Shown: positions 7,319 through 16,152 of the stretch, piece after piece
Numbering within the stretch: the first letter of the stretch is position 1
Layout of the letters: each line of letters starts with the position of its first letter
NCBI GenBank assembly: GCA_044225675.1
Contig: JBGAIH010000001.1
Span: 124,001-188,000 of the forward strand
Reading direction: 5' to 3'
DNA: 64,000 nt
Source: JACMQX01 sp044225675
Lineage (GTDB): Bacteria > Pseudomonadota > Gammaproteobacteria > Burkholderiales > Burkholderiaceae_C
Notes under the pieces: generated by a model
What the model was told of the DNA's origin: nothing
The model's database searches: none
The model's input: only the letters and a program-made list of their open reading frames with translations
Position numbers and translations under genes: made by a program

Positions 7319-9762
7319 GGCGTTTCTCCTGAAGGTCGGGCATGCCCGGGGTGGTGATTGGGGTGTTGGTGGAAAAGATCGGCGGCCCAGTCCAGACCAC
7401 GGCGGCGCAGCCAGGCGGGGGCGAAGCCCTCGGGCGGGCAGGTGGCCAGCACCTCGTCGATCAGCCGCTGGTCTTGAGGCGAGGAGGCTCCGGCAAAGGC
7501 CAGGGCCACGGCGCGCAGGTCCAGATCGAACAGGCGATTGCCCAGTCGGGATTGGTAGTAGTAGTCGCGCTTGGGCACGGCAGTGGCCACGATCTCGATC
7601 TGCCGCCGATTCAGGCCGAAGGCCTCGTAGATCGAATACACCTGCGGCTCAGTGGCCTGCGGGTTGGGCAGGAAGATGCGGCTCGCGCAGCTTTCGACGA
7701 TGGCCGGCGCGATGCTCGACCCCTGGATGTCGGCCAGGCTTTGCGTGGCGAACAGCACCGATACGTTCTTCTTGCGCAGTGTCTTGAGCCACTGGCGGAT
7801 GCGAGCAGAGAACACCGGGTCGTCCAGGAACAGCCAGGATTCGTCCAGCATCAGCAAGGTGGGCGCACCGTCGAAACGGGCCTCGAAGCGTGCGAACAGG
7901 TAACCCAGCACGGCCATCACCGCCGCGCGGCTGCCCATCAGCTCTTCCATCTCGAAACACTGCACGTCGGCCGCACCCAGCCGGTCGTGGTCGGCGTCCA
8001 GCAGCTTGCCGTGGACGCCACCCAGCACGTAAGGGGCCAATGCCTGCCGCAGCGCGTTGGATTGCAGCAGCACCGACAGACCGGTGAGCGTGCGCTGCTC
8101 GCGCGGCGCGCCGGCCAGGCTGCCCAGCGCAGACCAGATCGCCGCCTTCTCGTCCGGCCCGACGGCCACACCCTCGTGCGCCAGCCGGCCTTCGACCCAC
8201 TCGGCGGCCCAGCTGCGGTAGCCCTCCTGGTCGATACCCGCCAGCGGCTGGAAGGCGATGTCGCCGTCGTGGCCCAGGTCGTAGTGCTCGCCGCCCAGGC
8301 CCAGCACGGTGGCGCGCATCGATCGGCCCATGTCGAACGCGAAGATGCGCGAGCCGGGGTAGCGCCGGAACTGCAGGGCCAACAAGGCCAGCAGCACCGA
8401 CTTGCCCATGCCCGTCGGGCCCACCACCAGCGTGTGGCCGACGTCGCCCACGTGGGTCACCAGCCTGAAGGGCGTCGAGCCTTCGGTGCGGGTGACGACC
8501 AGCGGCGGGCCGTCCAGGTGTCGGTTGCGTTCTGGCCCGGCCCACACGGCCGAGACCGGCATCAGGTGCGCCAGGTTCAGCGTCGAGACGATGGGCTGGC
8601 GCACGTTGGCGTAGGCGTTACCCGGGATCGACGACAGCCAGGCTTCTACGGCGTTCAGCGTCTCGGGAATGGTGACGAAGCCGCGGCCCTGGATCACGCG
8701 CTCGGCCATGCGCAGCTTTTCGTCGGCGGCGGTGGTGTCGGTGTCGAGCACCGTCAGCGTGGCGGTCACGTAGCCGAAGGCCACCTGGTCGCTGCCCAGT
8801 TCCTGCAGGGCCGCATCGGCATCGGCGGCCTTGTTGCCCGCGTCGGTGTCCACCAGCGGCGACTCCTGCTGGAACAGCGTCTCGCGCAGCAGGGCGATCA
8901 CGTTCTTGCGCTTGGCGAACCACTGGCGGCGCAAGCGCGCCAGCTCCTTCTCAGCCTCGGCCTTGTCCATGCACAGAAAGCGTGTGGACCAGCGGTAGGC
9001 AAAGCCGAGTCGGTTCAGGTCGTCCAGCACGCCGGGCCAGGTGGACGTCGGAAACCCCCGCACCGTGGTCACGCGCAGGTGCGCATCCCCCAGCATCGGC
9101 GCCAGGCCGCCCAGCAGCGGGGCATCGGCCAGCAGCGCATCGAGGTGGAAGGGCACCTCGGGCACGGCCACCGGGTAGGCGCGCGGCGACACCGTGGCGT
9201 GCAGGTAGCTCAGCGTGTCGGCGTCCTGCAGCCAGGCGATCTCGGGCATCACACCGTCGAGCAGGTCGAACACCCGGTCGGTCTCGGCGATGAAGGCACT
9301 CAGCCGCTCGTGCCAGTCCACACCGGTGCTGGCTCGGTTTTCGTAGAGCAGGTTGGCGGCACGCGCGCGCGACTCTTCGGGCGGCAGGTACTGCAGCGTG
9401 AAGTGGTAGCGGCTCTCGAAATGGCTGGCCGATTCCTCGAAGGCGGCGCGCCGCTCTTCGTCCACCAGCCACGACAGGGCCTCCGGGAACTCCGAACGCG
9501 GGTAGTCGGCGGCCGGTCGGCGCTCAGCGTCCACGTACAGCGCCCAGCCCGAACCCAGACGGCGCAGCGCGTTGTTCAGGCGCGCGGTGGTGGCCACCAG
9601 CTCGCCCTGCGTGGCGCTGTCCAGGTCCGGCCCCCGAAAGCGCGCGGTGCGCTGGAACGAGCCGTCCTTGTTCAGCACCACACCGGGTGCCACCAGTCCA
9701 GCCCATGGGAGCCAATCGGCCAGCAGGGCAGGGCGTTGTCGGTACTCGCTGAGGTTGAGCAT
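7315..9762 (-). CDS. trbE: TrbE, VirB4-like ATPase
   Basis: TrbE (815 residues) is the large VirB4-like ATPase that powers pilus biogenesis and substrate passage. The Walker A motif is GPTGMGKS and the Walker B region is TLLMLDESWLF. The CagE/VirB4 N-terminal domain fills the first half. The frame is open further upstream, but the start is placed at 9762 (MLNLSEYRQRP) because the family begins there and the upstream part lies over trbD, which is read in another frame. It is preceded by trbD with a 10-nt gap and overlaps trbJ by 4 nt. Confidence 0.95.
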   Translation of the reverse strand: MLNLSEYRQRPALLADWLPWAGLVAPGVVLNKDGSFQRTARFRGPDLDSATQGELVATTARLNNALRRLGSGWALYVDAERRPAADYPRSEFPEALSWLVDEERRAAFEESASHFESRYHFTLQYLPPEESRARAANLLYENRASTGVDWHERLSAFIAETDRVFDLLDGVMPEIAWLQDADTLSYLHATVSPRAYPVAVPEVPFHLDALLADAPLLGGLAPMLGDAHLRVTTVRGFPTSTWPGVLDDLNRLGFAYRWSTRFLCMDKAEAEKELARLRRQWFAKRKNVIALLRETLFQQESPLVDTDAGNKAADADAALQELGSDQVAFGYVTATLTVLDTDTTAADEKLRMAERVIQGRGFVTIPETLNAVEAWLSSIPGNAYANVRQPIVSTLNLAHLMPVSAVWAGPERNRHLDGPPLVVTRTEGSTPFRLVTHVGDVGHTLVVGPTGMGKSVLLALLALQFRRYPGSRIFAFDMGRSMRATVLGLGGEHYDLGHDGDIAFQPLAGIDQEGYRSWAAEWVEGRLAHEGVAVGPDEKAAIWSALGSLAGAPREQRTLTGLSVLLQSNALRQALAPYVLGGVHGKLLDADHDRLGAADVQCFEMEELMGSRAAVMAVLGYLFARFEARFDGAPTLLMLDESWLFLDDPVFSARIRQWLKTLRKKNVSVLFATQSLADIQGSSIAPAIVESCASRIFLPNPQATEPQVYSIYEAFGLNRRQIEIVATAVPKRDYYYQSRLGNRLFDLDLRAVALAFAGASSPQDQRLIDEVLATCPPEGFAPAWLRRRGLDWAADLFHQHPNHHPGHARPSGETP

Positions 9763-9772
9763 GGTGCCTTCC

Positions 9773-10054
9773 TCACACGTCCAGCAGCGGCTTGTGCTTG
9801 ATGTGCCGGGCAAACACCGCCATGAACTGCGGATCGAGCCGTGCACCCCAGACTGCCAGCGAGTGGCCCACAATCCAAAACACGATGCCCGGAATCCACA
9901 GCTGCAGGCCCAGACCCACGGCGGCGGCCAGCGTGCCGTTGGCAATGGCCACGGTGCGCGGCGCACCGCCCATCAGGATGGGCTCGGTCAGCGAGCGGTG
10001 CAGCGGGATCTCGAAGCCGCTGGCGAGGCTGGCGTGCTCGGCAGCGCCGCTCAT
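9773..10054 (-). CDS. trbD: TrbD, VirB3-like inner-membrane protein
   Basis: TrbD is a 93-residue VirB3-like membrane protein that accompanies the VirB4-type ATPase. The N-terminal motif FEIPLHRSLTEPILMGGAPR is the family signature, and two hydrophobic segments follow at about residues 35-50 and 52-70. The start at 10054 (MSGAAEHAS) was chosen because it overlaps the trbC stop codon and matches the usual family length of about 90 residues; the frame itself is open further upstream. Confidence 0.92.
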   Translation of the reverse strand: MSGAAEHASLASGFEIPLHRSLTEPILMGGAPRTVAIANGTLAAAVGLGLQLWIPGIVFWIVGHSLAVWGARLDPQFMAVFARHIKHKPLLDV

Positions 10055-10467
10055 ACCAGGGCCCCGCCCGAGAAGCTGAAGAAGCTCAGGAAGAAGGACG
10101 ATGCCGCGAAGGCGATCGACAGGCCGAACACGATCTGGATCAGCTTGCGAAAGCCGCCCGAGGTGTCGCCAAAGGCCAGTGCCAGGCCGGTGGCAATGAT
10201 GATGATCACCGCCACGATACGGGCCACCGGGCCCTGGATCGAGTCCAGGATGGATTGCAGCGGCCCCTCCCAAGGCATGCTGGAACCGGCCGCCTTGGCC
10301 GTGCCGGCGAGGCTCAGCATCACGGCAGCAGCGAACAGACCCTGCCGGACGGGCTGGATCAGCCGGTGGATGCGCTGCAGGCCAGCCATGCCGGCGGACG
10401 AGAGCCGTCGAGAGATGGATTGGGTCAGCAGATCGGCCAAGACGCGCAGGGGAAGCGAAGGGTTCAT
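10051..10467 (-). CDS. trbC: TrbC, VirB2-like pilin precursor
   Basis: This 138-residue protein is the conjugative pilin precursor of the VirB2/TrbC family. An unusually long N-terminal leader (about 60 residues) ends in a hydrophobic stretch with AKAAGSS as a likely cleavage region. Two membrane helices of the mature pilin follow (about residues 83-101 and 113-132) around a short GDTSGGFRK loop. The start codon overlaps the trbB stop by 4 nt. Confidence 0.92.
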   Translation of the reverse strand: MNPSLPLRVLADLLTQSISRRLSSAGMAGLQRIHRLIQPVRQGLFAAAVMLSLAGTAKAAGSSMPWEGPLQSILDSIQGPVARIVAVIIIIATGLALAFGDTSGGFRKLIQIVFGLSIAFAASSFFLSFFSFSGGALV

Positions 10468-11540
10468 GGAAGTTCTCCAGGCAGGGTTGAGGAAGGGAAG
10501 TCCGCCGCAGGAGGCGGGGAGGGGGAGGGCGCAAGTGGCGGTGACGCTGGCAGTTCCGGGAAGGGCGCATCGAGCGCACCATTCATCGCCACCAGGTGGT
10601 AGCCCGTGCTGTCGTGTCCGGTGACGTGGGCGATCGTTTCGATGTGGCGTTTGCGGCCGCGACCGGCGATGTAGATCACCACGTTGACCGCTTCGGCGAT
10701 CAGCGCACGCGGCGGGTTCACCGCCACCTCCAGGATCAGCTGTTCCAGCCGCAGCAACGCACCGAGTGCCGACCCGGCATGGATGGTGGCGATGCCACCG
10801 GGATGGCCCGTGCCCCAGACCTTGACCAAGTCCAGCGCTTCACCGCCGCGCACCTCGCCCACCACCACGCGGTCAGGCCGCAGCCGCATCGTGGCGCGCA
10901 CCAGCTCGGTCATCGAGACGGCACCGGCGCGTGTGCGCAGCGGCACGTGGTCGCGCGCAGCACATTGCAGTTCGATGGTGTCTTCGAGCACGAGTACGCG
11001 GTCGCCCGTGGTGGCTATCTCCGCCAGCAGCGCGTTGGCCAGCGTGGTCTTACCGGTGCTGGTGCCTCCAGCGATCAGGATGTTCTGACGCTCGTGCACG
11101 GTCTGGCGAAGGAAGCTCGCCTGCTCCGCCGTCATCATCCCGTCGGCCACGTAGCGGTCGAGTGGGATCACGCCCACGGCGCGCTTGCGCAGTGCAAAGG
11201 CCGGGCCGGGTGCAGCCGGCGGCAGAACACCCTCGAAGCGCTCGCCCGTTTCGGGCAGCTCGGCCGTGAGCAGTGGCTGGCCCCGGTGTACCTCGGCACC
11301 CACATGGGCCGCCACCAGACGGATGATGCGTTCCCCATCAGCGGCCGACAGCGTGACGCCCGTCGGCGCACGCCCGGTGGAGAGGCGGTCCAGCCAAAGC
11401 GAACCATCGGGGTTGAGCAGCACCTCGACCACGTCCGGGTCTTCCAGCGCGGCTGCGATCATCGGTCCCATGGCCGTGCGCAGCATGCGGACACGGCGGT
11501 CGAGCGTGGTCCTTTCGGGGCTGGGTGGTGCGGCCGTCAT
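10464..11540 (-). CDS. trbB: TrbB, VirB11-like secretion ATPase
   Basis: TrbB (358 residues) is a hexameric VirB11-type traffic ATPase at the cytoplasmic face of the channel. Walker A is GGTSTGKTT (about residue 157), and a VirB11 Asp box (VLVLEDTIELQC) and Walker B-like MRLRPDRVVVGEVRG follow. The C-terminus is Pro-rich. Start and stop codons overlap those of the copG-like gene and trbC. Confidence 0.95.
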   Translation of the reverse strand: MTAAPPSPERTTLDRRVRMLRTAMGPMIAAALEDPDVVEVLLNPDGSLWLDRLSTGRAPTGVTLSAADGERIIRLVAAHVGAEVHRGQPLLTAELPETGERFEGVLPPAAPGPAFALRKRAVGVIPLDRYVADGMMTAEQASFLRQTVHERQNILIAGGTSTGKTTLANALLAEIATTGDRVLVLEDTIELQCAARDHVPLRTRAGAVSMTELVRATMRLRPDRVVVGEVRGGEALDLVKVWGTGHPGGIATIHAGSALGALLRLEQLILEVAVNPPRALIAEAVNVVIYIAGRGRKRHIETIAHVTGHDSTGYHLVAMNGALDAPFPELPASPPLAPSPSPPPAADFPSSTLPGELP

Positions 11541-12037
11541 GCCGTCGGCCCTTCGTCGACTTGCCCGGAATCCACCGGGTCCACGGCCATGCCTGCTGCA
11601 TCGTCCAGCTGCCGGTTCAGGCCGTTCTCCTGCGGATGCAGTTCTTCGATCACATCGCGCACCAAGCTGCGGCCTCGCAGCAGGTGGCGGCCCAGTTGCT
11701 CGACGAATTGCTCAAAGCGGACCTTGCCCTGCGCACGGGCCGCCTCCTGGTGTCCCTCGGGAACCGGTGTGCTCACGGTGAGGTAGTAGCGGATGAACAG
11801 CGCCAGCGTCTCGATCTCGATGTTCTGGTCTCGCTCCAGCCGCTCGAACTGGCGCGAGAGTCGGTCCAGCCGCTTGGCAATGGCTGCCTCGCGTTGATCA
11901 CCCGAATCCGGCGACAGCCACGAGGACAGCGCTGCTGCGACGATGGACGACTTGGACACACCCTTCTTGGCGGCCACCTCTTCGAGGCGGCGCGCGTGCT
12001 CGGGCGGAATGAACAGGTTCAGGCGGTACTGGCTCAT
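11537..12037 (-). CDS. CopG-like ribbon-helix-helix protein between traG and trbB
   Basis: This 166-residue protein starts with a short beta strand and two helices (YRLNLFIPPEHARRLEEVAAKKGVSKSSIV split over residues 4-33), a ribbon-helix-helix arrangement as in CopG/Arc proteins. The remainder is charged and helical and has no recognisable enzymatic motif. A gene of this type occupies the same position in Tn4371-like elements. It could regulate the operon or help in relaxosome coupling; which one cannot be told from the sequence. Both ends overlap neighbours by 4 nt. Confidence 0.85.
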   Translation of the reverse strand: MSQYRLNLFIPPEHARRLEEVAAKKGVSKSSIVAAALSSWLSPDSGDQREAAIAKRLDRLSRQFERLERDQNIEIETLALFIRYYLTVSTPVPEGHQEAARAQGKVRFEQFVEQLGRHLLRGRSLVRDVIEELHPQENGLNRQLDDAAGMAVDPVDSGQVDEGPTA

Positions 12038-14055
12038 AGTGCGATGCCGTCATCGGGGTCGAGTGCGGCCAAACGCGCAGCACGCTGCATGGCCGGATCG
12101 AGCTGGCTGGGAAGAGGCAAGGGCGCGTCGTCGTCATCGAGCAGCGCCAGGTCATTGGTCAGTGAGTCGATCGCGGGGTTGTGCGTCGCAATCTCCGTCA
12201 GTTCCGGCTGTAGGCGGGGACCACCTTCGTCGGCATCCATGCCGACCATGAAGGTTGGGTTGGATGCAGTGGGCGAAGTCGGTACAGCCAACTCGCTCCA
12301 GTCGTCCGCCCGCACCGGTGGCGCATCGGGGTAGGGGCCAGCAATAAGGAAGGGTGGCGGCAACACGCGGCGCTTGAAGTTCGCGTCGGCGTAGTAACGC
12401 AGCTTGCGGGCCTTGACCGGCGGCACGCTGGAGACCATCACCACCGCTTCGTCGGGCGGCAGCTGCATCACCTCGCCAGGCGTCAGCAGCGGGCGAGCCG
12501 TCTCCTGCCGCGAGACCATCAGGTGCCCCAGCCACGGCGCCAACCGGTGGCCGGCGTAGTTGCGCTGGGCACGCAGCTCGGTGGCAGTGCCCAGCGTCTC
12601 GCTGATGCGTTTGGCCGTGCGTTCGTCGTTGGTGGCAAAGGTCACCCGCACGTGACAGTTGTCCAGGATCGAATGGTTCTGGCCGTAGGCTTTGTCGATC
12701 TGGTTCAGGCTCTGCGCGATCAGGAAGCTGCGGATGCCATAGCCCGCCATGAAGGCCAGTGCCGTCTCGAAGAAGTCCAGCCGGCCCAGCGCCGGGAACT
12801 CGTCGAGCATCAGCAGCAGCTTGTGCCGTCGTGCGATGCCGTCCGAGCCATCGAGCGACTCGGTCAGGCGCCGCCCCACCTGATTCAGGATCAGCCGGAT
12901 CAGCGGCTTGGTGCGGCTGATGTCCGACGGCGGCACCACCAGGTACAGCGACACCGCATGCTCGGTCGAGATCAGGTCGGCGATGCGCCAGTCGCAACGT
13001 GAGGTCACCTCGGCCACCGTCGGATCGCGGTACAGCCCCAGGAAGCTCATGGCCGTGGACAGCACGCCCGAGCGTTCGTTCTCGCTCTTGTTGAGCACCT
13101 CGCGCGCGGCCGAGGCGACGACGGGGTGTGGACCCCCGCCGTGCTCGCGCGCCAGATGCGGTGTCGTCATCATTCGGTGCAGCGTCACCTCGAAGGGGCA
13201 GGCCGGATCGGACAGGAAGTTGGCCACCCCGCGCAGCGTCTTGTCCTCGCCCGCATAGAGCACGTGCAGGATGGCGCCGACCAACAGAGCGTGCGAGGTC
13301 TTTTCCCAATGGTTGCGCCGCTCCAGTGCGCCTTCAGGGTCCACCAGGATGTCGGCGATGTTCTGCACGTCGCGCACCTCGTGCACCCCGCGCCGCACCT
13401 CCAGCAGCGGGTTGTACGCGGCCGAGCGCGCATCGGTGGGGTTGAACAGCAGGCAGTGTGAGAAGCGCGCGCGCCAGCCGGCCGTCAACTGCCAGTTTTC
13501 GCCTTTGATGTCGTGGATGACGGCTGAACCGGGCCACGACAACAGCGTGGGAACCACCAGGCCCACGCCCTTGCCCGAGCGGGTGGGCGCAAACGCCAGC
13601 ACATGCTCGGGGCCGTCATGGCGCAGGTACTGCTGGCCGTACCGGCCCAGGAACACGCCGGCAGGCCGATTCAGACCCGCTTGGCGAACGTCATCAGCTG
13701 TGGCCCAGCGTGCCGTGCCGTAGGTGGTGACCAGACGCGACTGCCGAGAACGCCATACCGACATTCCCACCGCCACGCCCACCGAGGCGAGGCCGCTACC
13801 ACCCGCAATCGCACCGCCCACGTCGAAGACATCCGGCGCGTAGGCATCGAAGACGAACCACCACTCGAACAGGCGCCAGGGGTGGTACACCGGCGAGCCG
13901 AGGGCTTCGAACCACGGCGCGCCCAGGCGCGCCTGGTGACCCAGCGCAGCGGCTGTCCACTGGGTCGCGCCCCACACGCCGACCACGACGACGCCGAGCA
14001 CCGCCGCGATCTGCCCGTAGAGAATCCCCTGGTGGCTTGCGCCCTGAGCCTGCAC
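12034..14055 (-). CDS. traG: TraG, VirD4-type coupling protein
   Basis: TraG (673 residues) is the coupling ATPase that brings the relaxase-DNA complex to the mating channel. Two N-terminal membrane helices lie at about residues 12-33 and 78-98. Walker A is PTRSGKGVG and Walker B is LLMLDEFPALG, with the family motif FLIAQSLNQIDKAYG between later core strands. It is the first gene of the operon. A coupling protein with no relaxase gene nearby is noteworthy. Confidence 0.96.
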   Translation of the reverse strand: MQAQGASHQGILYGQIAAVLGVVVVGVWGATQWTAAALGHQARLGAPWFEALGSPVYHPWRLFEWWFVFDAYAPDVFDVGGAIAGGSGLASVGVAVGMSVWRSRQSRLVTTYGTARWATADDVRQAGLNRPAGVFLGRYGQQYLRHDGPEHVLAFAPTRSGKGVGLVVPTLLSWPGSAVIHDIKGENWQLTAGWRARFSHCLLFNPTDARSAAYNPLLEVRRGVHEVRDVQNIADILVDPEGALERRNHWEKTSHALLVGAILHVLYAGEDKTLRGVANFLSDPACPFEVTLHRMMTTPHLAREHGGGPHPVVASAAREVLNKSENERSGVLSTAMSFLGLYRDPTVAEVTSRCDWRIADLISTEHAVSLYLVVPPSDISRTKPLIRLILNQVGRRLTESLDGSDGIARRHKLLLMLDEFPALGRLDFFETALAFMAGYGIRSFLIAQSLNQIDKAYGQNHSILDNCHVRVTFATNDERTAKRISETLGTATELRAQRNYAGHRLAPWLGHLMVSRQETARPLLTPGEVMQLPPDEAVVMVSSVPPVKARKLRYYADANFKRRVLPPPFLIAGPYPDAPPVRADDWSELAVPTSPTASNPTFMVGMDADEGGPRLQPELTEIATHNPAIDSLTNDLALLDDDDAPLPLPSQLDPAMQRAARLAALDPDDGIAL

Positions 14056-14234
14056 CTTGACCTCCGATCCAGTGGCCCGTCACGCGGGGGCCGTGCGTGC
14101 GGCACGAAGGTGTGTCGCACGCATGAGGATCAAGGCTGGCTATCGGTGGGTCAAAGTCCGAAATCGGCAGGCTCGCAGCTCGGCCTGCAAGAATGCAAGT
14201 GATAGCGTGCTAGCGCGTGTCATGGCACCTTGCA

Positions 14235-14255
14235 GCGCTGTAAGTAGTACAGCGC
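14235..14255. promoter_or_regulatory. Inverted repeat upstream of traG, candidate operator
   Basis: A perfect 8-bp inverted repeat, GCGCTGTA/TACAGCGC, with a 5-nt AGTAG spacer lies 180 nt upstream of traG. No T-run follows on either strand, so a terminator is unlikely. The 14056-14300 interval has no gene and should hold the traG promoter. Confidence 0.4.
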
Positions 14256-14300
14256 CCATGTAGAAAATAGGCGTCACCTAGTGTGGCGACGAGCGCACGT

Positions 14301-14570
14301 TCAGAATTTGGGTGATTCTTTGGGTGGGTTGTACGGTACCTTGCCGTCCCCGAAAAATCGCCGCTTTGTGGCCTCGGCCATGCGGTCACAAAGTTCGTCG
14401 CCCAGCTTGGCGCGGTCGGTCTTGCACTGCTCTCGCAAGTGTTTCAACCGTCCAGGATCGGCCATCAGCGATTCCACAGTTTCAGCTGACTGTGGTTTGC
14501 CGCAGGACGACAGCAGCAAGGCTGCGGAGGTGACCGCCAACGCCGCAGCCAAGTTTTGAAGCTTTCTCAT
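14301..14570 (-). CDS. EexN-like entry-exclusion lipoprotein
   Basis: An 89-residue lipoprotein: a lysine-containing N-terminus, a hydrophobic segment (ALAVTSAALLL) and the lipobox LSSC at about residue 23. The mature part has the pattern of EexN family proteins: a short Asp-Pro-x-x-Leu helix (MADPGRLKHLREQC), a second Cys-containing helix (LGDELCDRMAEA) and an aromatic end. EexN proteins are thought to block redundant mating into cells that already carry the element. Its start codon overlaps the stop of the upstream LysR gene (ATGA), so the two are probably co-expressed. The assignment rests on pattern and context. Confidence 0.7.
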   Translation of the reverse strand: MRKLQNLAAALAVTSAALLLSSCGKPQSAETVESLMADPGRLKHLREQCKTDRAKLGDELCDRMAEATKRRFFGDGKVPYNPPKESPKF

Positions 14571-15499
14571 GTGCTACTCCCTGGTGATGTGTCCAACGTT
14601 TCGTCAGTTGCTCGATTTGGCGCAGCGACAAGGGCTCTTTTCATGAATCGTTGCAAGGTTTCCGACGGGTCACCGATGCGGCGGATCAGGTAGGTGGTCA
14701 GCACCGGCGTGAGGCCAGCCAGCGGCCTTGTGACGATCTCGGGATGGCCGCAGGTCGAAACGTGTGCCTCTGTTGAGAAGCCCAGACCGTAGCCCGCTGC
14801 AACCAATGTCACCATCAGATCTTGGCTGGCCACCTGTTCGGCCACGATAGGTTCGCGATCCGTTGAGCGCAGTACGCGCGCCACCTGGCGGCTGCATCCC
14901 TCGCACATCTCGGGGTCGGAAAGCACCAAGGGATAGCGCAGCACTTCATCCAGTGGCAGCTTTTTGTGGGCCAACAACGGGTGGCGCGATGGCACGGCAA
15001 CGACCATCGGGTCGTTCCACGCTGATACGGCTAGCAGCGTTTCACCAACTTCCGATGAGTGGGAGAACCCAGCGTCGTACAAATCGGCTTCGAGGCCTCT
15101 GATCTGCTGTGACAGTGGAACCTCGTAAAGCCGGATTTCCGTATCTGGTTCTTCCACACGGCAACACGATAGCAATGCCGTGAGCCGGGCCTGCGAGATA
15201 CCTTCGGACAATGCGATCCGCAACTGCCCCTGAAACCCGGCCGACACGGCCCGAACACTGTCACGCGCCTTGGTCAGAGCGGCGAACACGCGTGGCACGT
15301 GATCCATGAAGACCTGACCCGCACGGGTTAGACGCGTGCTGCGCGTGTTGCGGTCGAAGAGGCGGACCCCCAGCTCTCCTTCCAGTTCCTTTATCGCCCT
15401 CGAAAGTGGCGACTGCTCAATGTGAAGCTTCTCAGCGGCTCTAGCGAAGTGCAGTTCCTGAGCGACCGCCAAAAAGCACCGAAGGTGCCTCAATTCCAT
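14567..15499 (-). CDS. LysR family transcriptional regulator
   Basis: This 310-residue protein has the N-terminal winged helix-turn-helix of LysR regulators (AVAQELHFARAAEKLHIEQ, about residues 12-30) and the substrate-binding domain from about residue 90. The first 60 residues resemble regulators of aromatic catabolism, but the effector cannot be read from sequence. It is read away from the o-phthalate genes, and 15500-15754 upstream holds no gene. The coupled EexN-like gene downstream suggests that the pair marks the seam between conjugation module and cargo. Confidence 0.9.
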   Translation of the reverse strand: MELRHLRCFLAVAQELHFARAAEKLHIEQSPLSRAIKELEGELGVRLFDRNTRSTRLTRAGQVFMDHVPRVFAALTKARDSVRAVSAGFQGQLRIALSEGISQARLTALLSCCRVEEPDTEIRLYEVPLSQQIRGLEADLYDAGFSHSSEVGETLLAVSAWNDPMVVAVPSRHPLLAHKKLPLDEVLRYPLVLSDPEMCEGCSRQVARVLRSTDREPIVAEQVASQDLMVTLVAAGYGLGFSTEAHVSTCGHPEIVTRPLAGLTPVLTTYLIRRIGDPSETLQRFMKRALVAAPNRATDETLDTSPGSST

Positions 15500-15754
15500 G
15501 GTTTTCCCTGATTGTTTTCATTTTTTCTCAAATTTCAGTTGCACCGACAGTGATGTGGCCAACCAAAGCACTACACCAAACACCTCAGGTTTGAGTACGC
15601 AGTAGCCTCGCGGAAGACCGCGATCTTGGAGTCCTTTGGCCAAGCTGAGCGCACTACAACAGCACTGAACGCGCAGTCATCGCAGTTGCCGGCTGTACCT
15701 TCTGATGGTGACTGCGTCTGAATTTGGCTGTGTTCAGATGATGTCCGAGTCCTA

Positions 15755-16000
15755 TCAGATGTCACCTGTTTTCGTGGCCACGGTCTTTGATACGAGATAG
15801 AGGACAAGCGGACGTACCAAGATGACGCATGCGAAGGCCACTGGCATTGCTATCACATAGGTACCCAGTACCCGTTGAATGAACCGAGCGTCGATTCCGG
15901 TGTTGATGGCCGTTAGGAGCAGACACATCATGAAGGCGATGATGGTTGCCATGTAGAACGCAAATGCGAGAGAACTAAATTTGTATGGAAGCTTTCTCAT
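15755..16000 (-). CDS. DUF2798 small membrane protein
   Basis: This 81-residue protein has two hydrophobic helices (about residues 10-32 and 45-68) and matches the DUF2798 pattern (MRKLPYKF at the start, AINTGID near the middle). The start at 16000 is the family start; the frame is open upstream without further similarity. Function is unknown. It lies divergent from the phthalate oxygenase gene, so the 16001-16152 interval serves both. Between it and the LysR gene (15500-15754) no gene is seen. Confidence 0.75.
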   Translation of the reverse strand: MRKLPYKFSSLAFAFYMATIIAFMMCLLLTAINTGIDARFIQRVLGTYVIAMPVAFACVILVRPLVLYLVSKTVATKTGDI

Positions 16001-16086
16001 GCTGTAGAGGGCCTTCACCCTAGGTGGTTGGCGAGACGAAGAGACAGTGCAGAGGAGGTGGCAAGGGATAACCCTTAAAAAAATAC

Positions 16087-16098
16087 TTAGATATCGAA
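16087..16098. promoter_or_regulatory. Near-palindrome TTAGATATCGAA, candidate MarR operator
   Basis: The site lies 54 nt before the phthalate oxygenase start, inside the longer near-palindrome TACTTAGATATCGAAGTA (16084-16101, 16 of 18 positions symmetric). Closely related sites occur at 21301 and 41932, upstream of the reductase/receptor pair and of tctBA. The regulator is most likely the MarR protein at 18523. Confidence 0.6.
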
Positions 16099-16152
16099 GT
16101 ATACTGCGGCGCAGTGCCTTCTTGCACTTACCCATCCCTACAGGAGAGTTCC

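Larger units (their letters stand above)
1830..14055 (-). mobile_element. Tn4371-type ICE conjugation module (mating-pair formation and coupling)
   Basis: Twelve genes run on the minus strand in the order traG, copG-like, trbB, trbC, trbD, trbE, trbJ, trbL, trbF, trbG, trbI, DUF2274. Nearly every junction is a 4-nt ATGA overlap or a gap of under 20 nt. This is the order of the transfer end of the Tn4371 family of integrative conjugative elements. The module ends directly beside the tRNA-Leu gene. No relaxase, integrase, RepA or ParA/B gene is seen in the 64 kb, so on present evidence this is a transfer apparatus without DNA processing genes. Confidence 0.85.

Noticed and set aside
7342..9801. 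Open frame of 819 codons on the plus strand opposite trbE
   Set aside because: It mirrors trbE in a high-G+C region, is rich in His, Gln and Arg, and has no family motif, whereas trbE has Walker motifs and a coupled operon position.
15571..15807. Minus-strand frame of 78 codons between the LysR and DUF2798 genes
   Set aside because: It overlaps the end of DUF2798, has no ribosome-binding site and no recognisable family.
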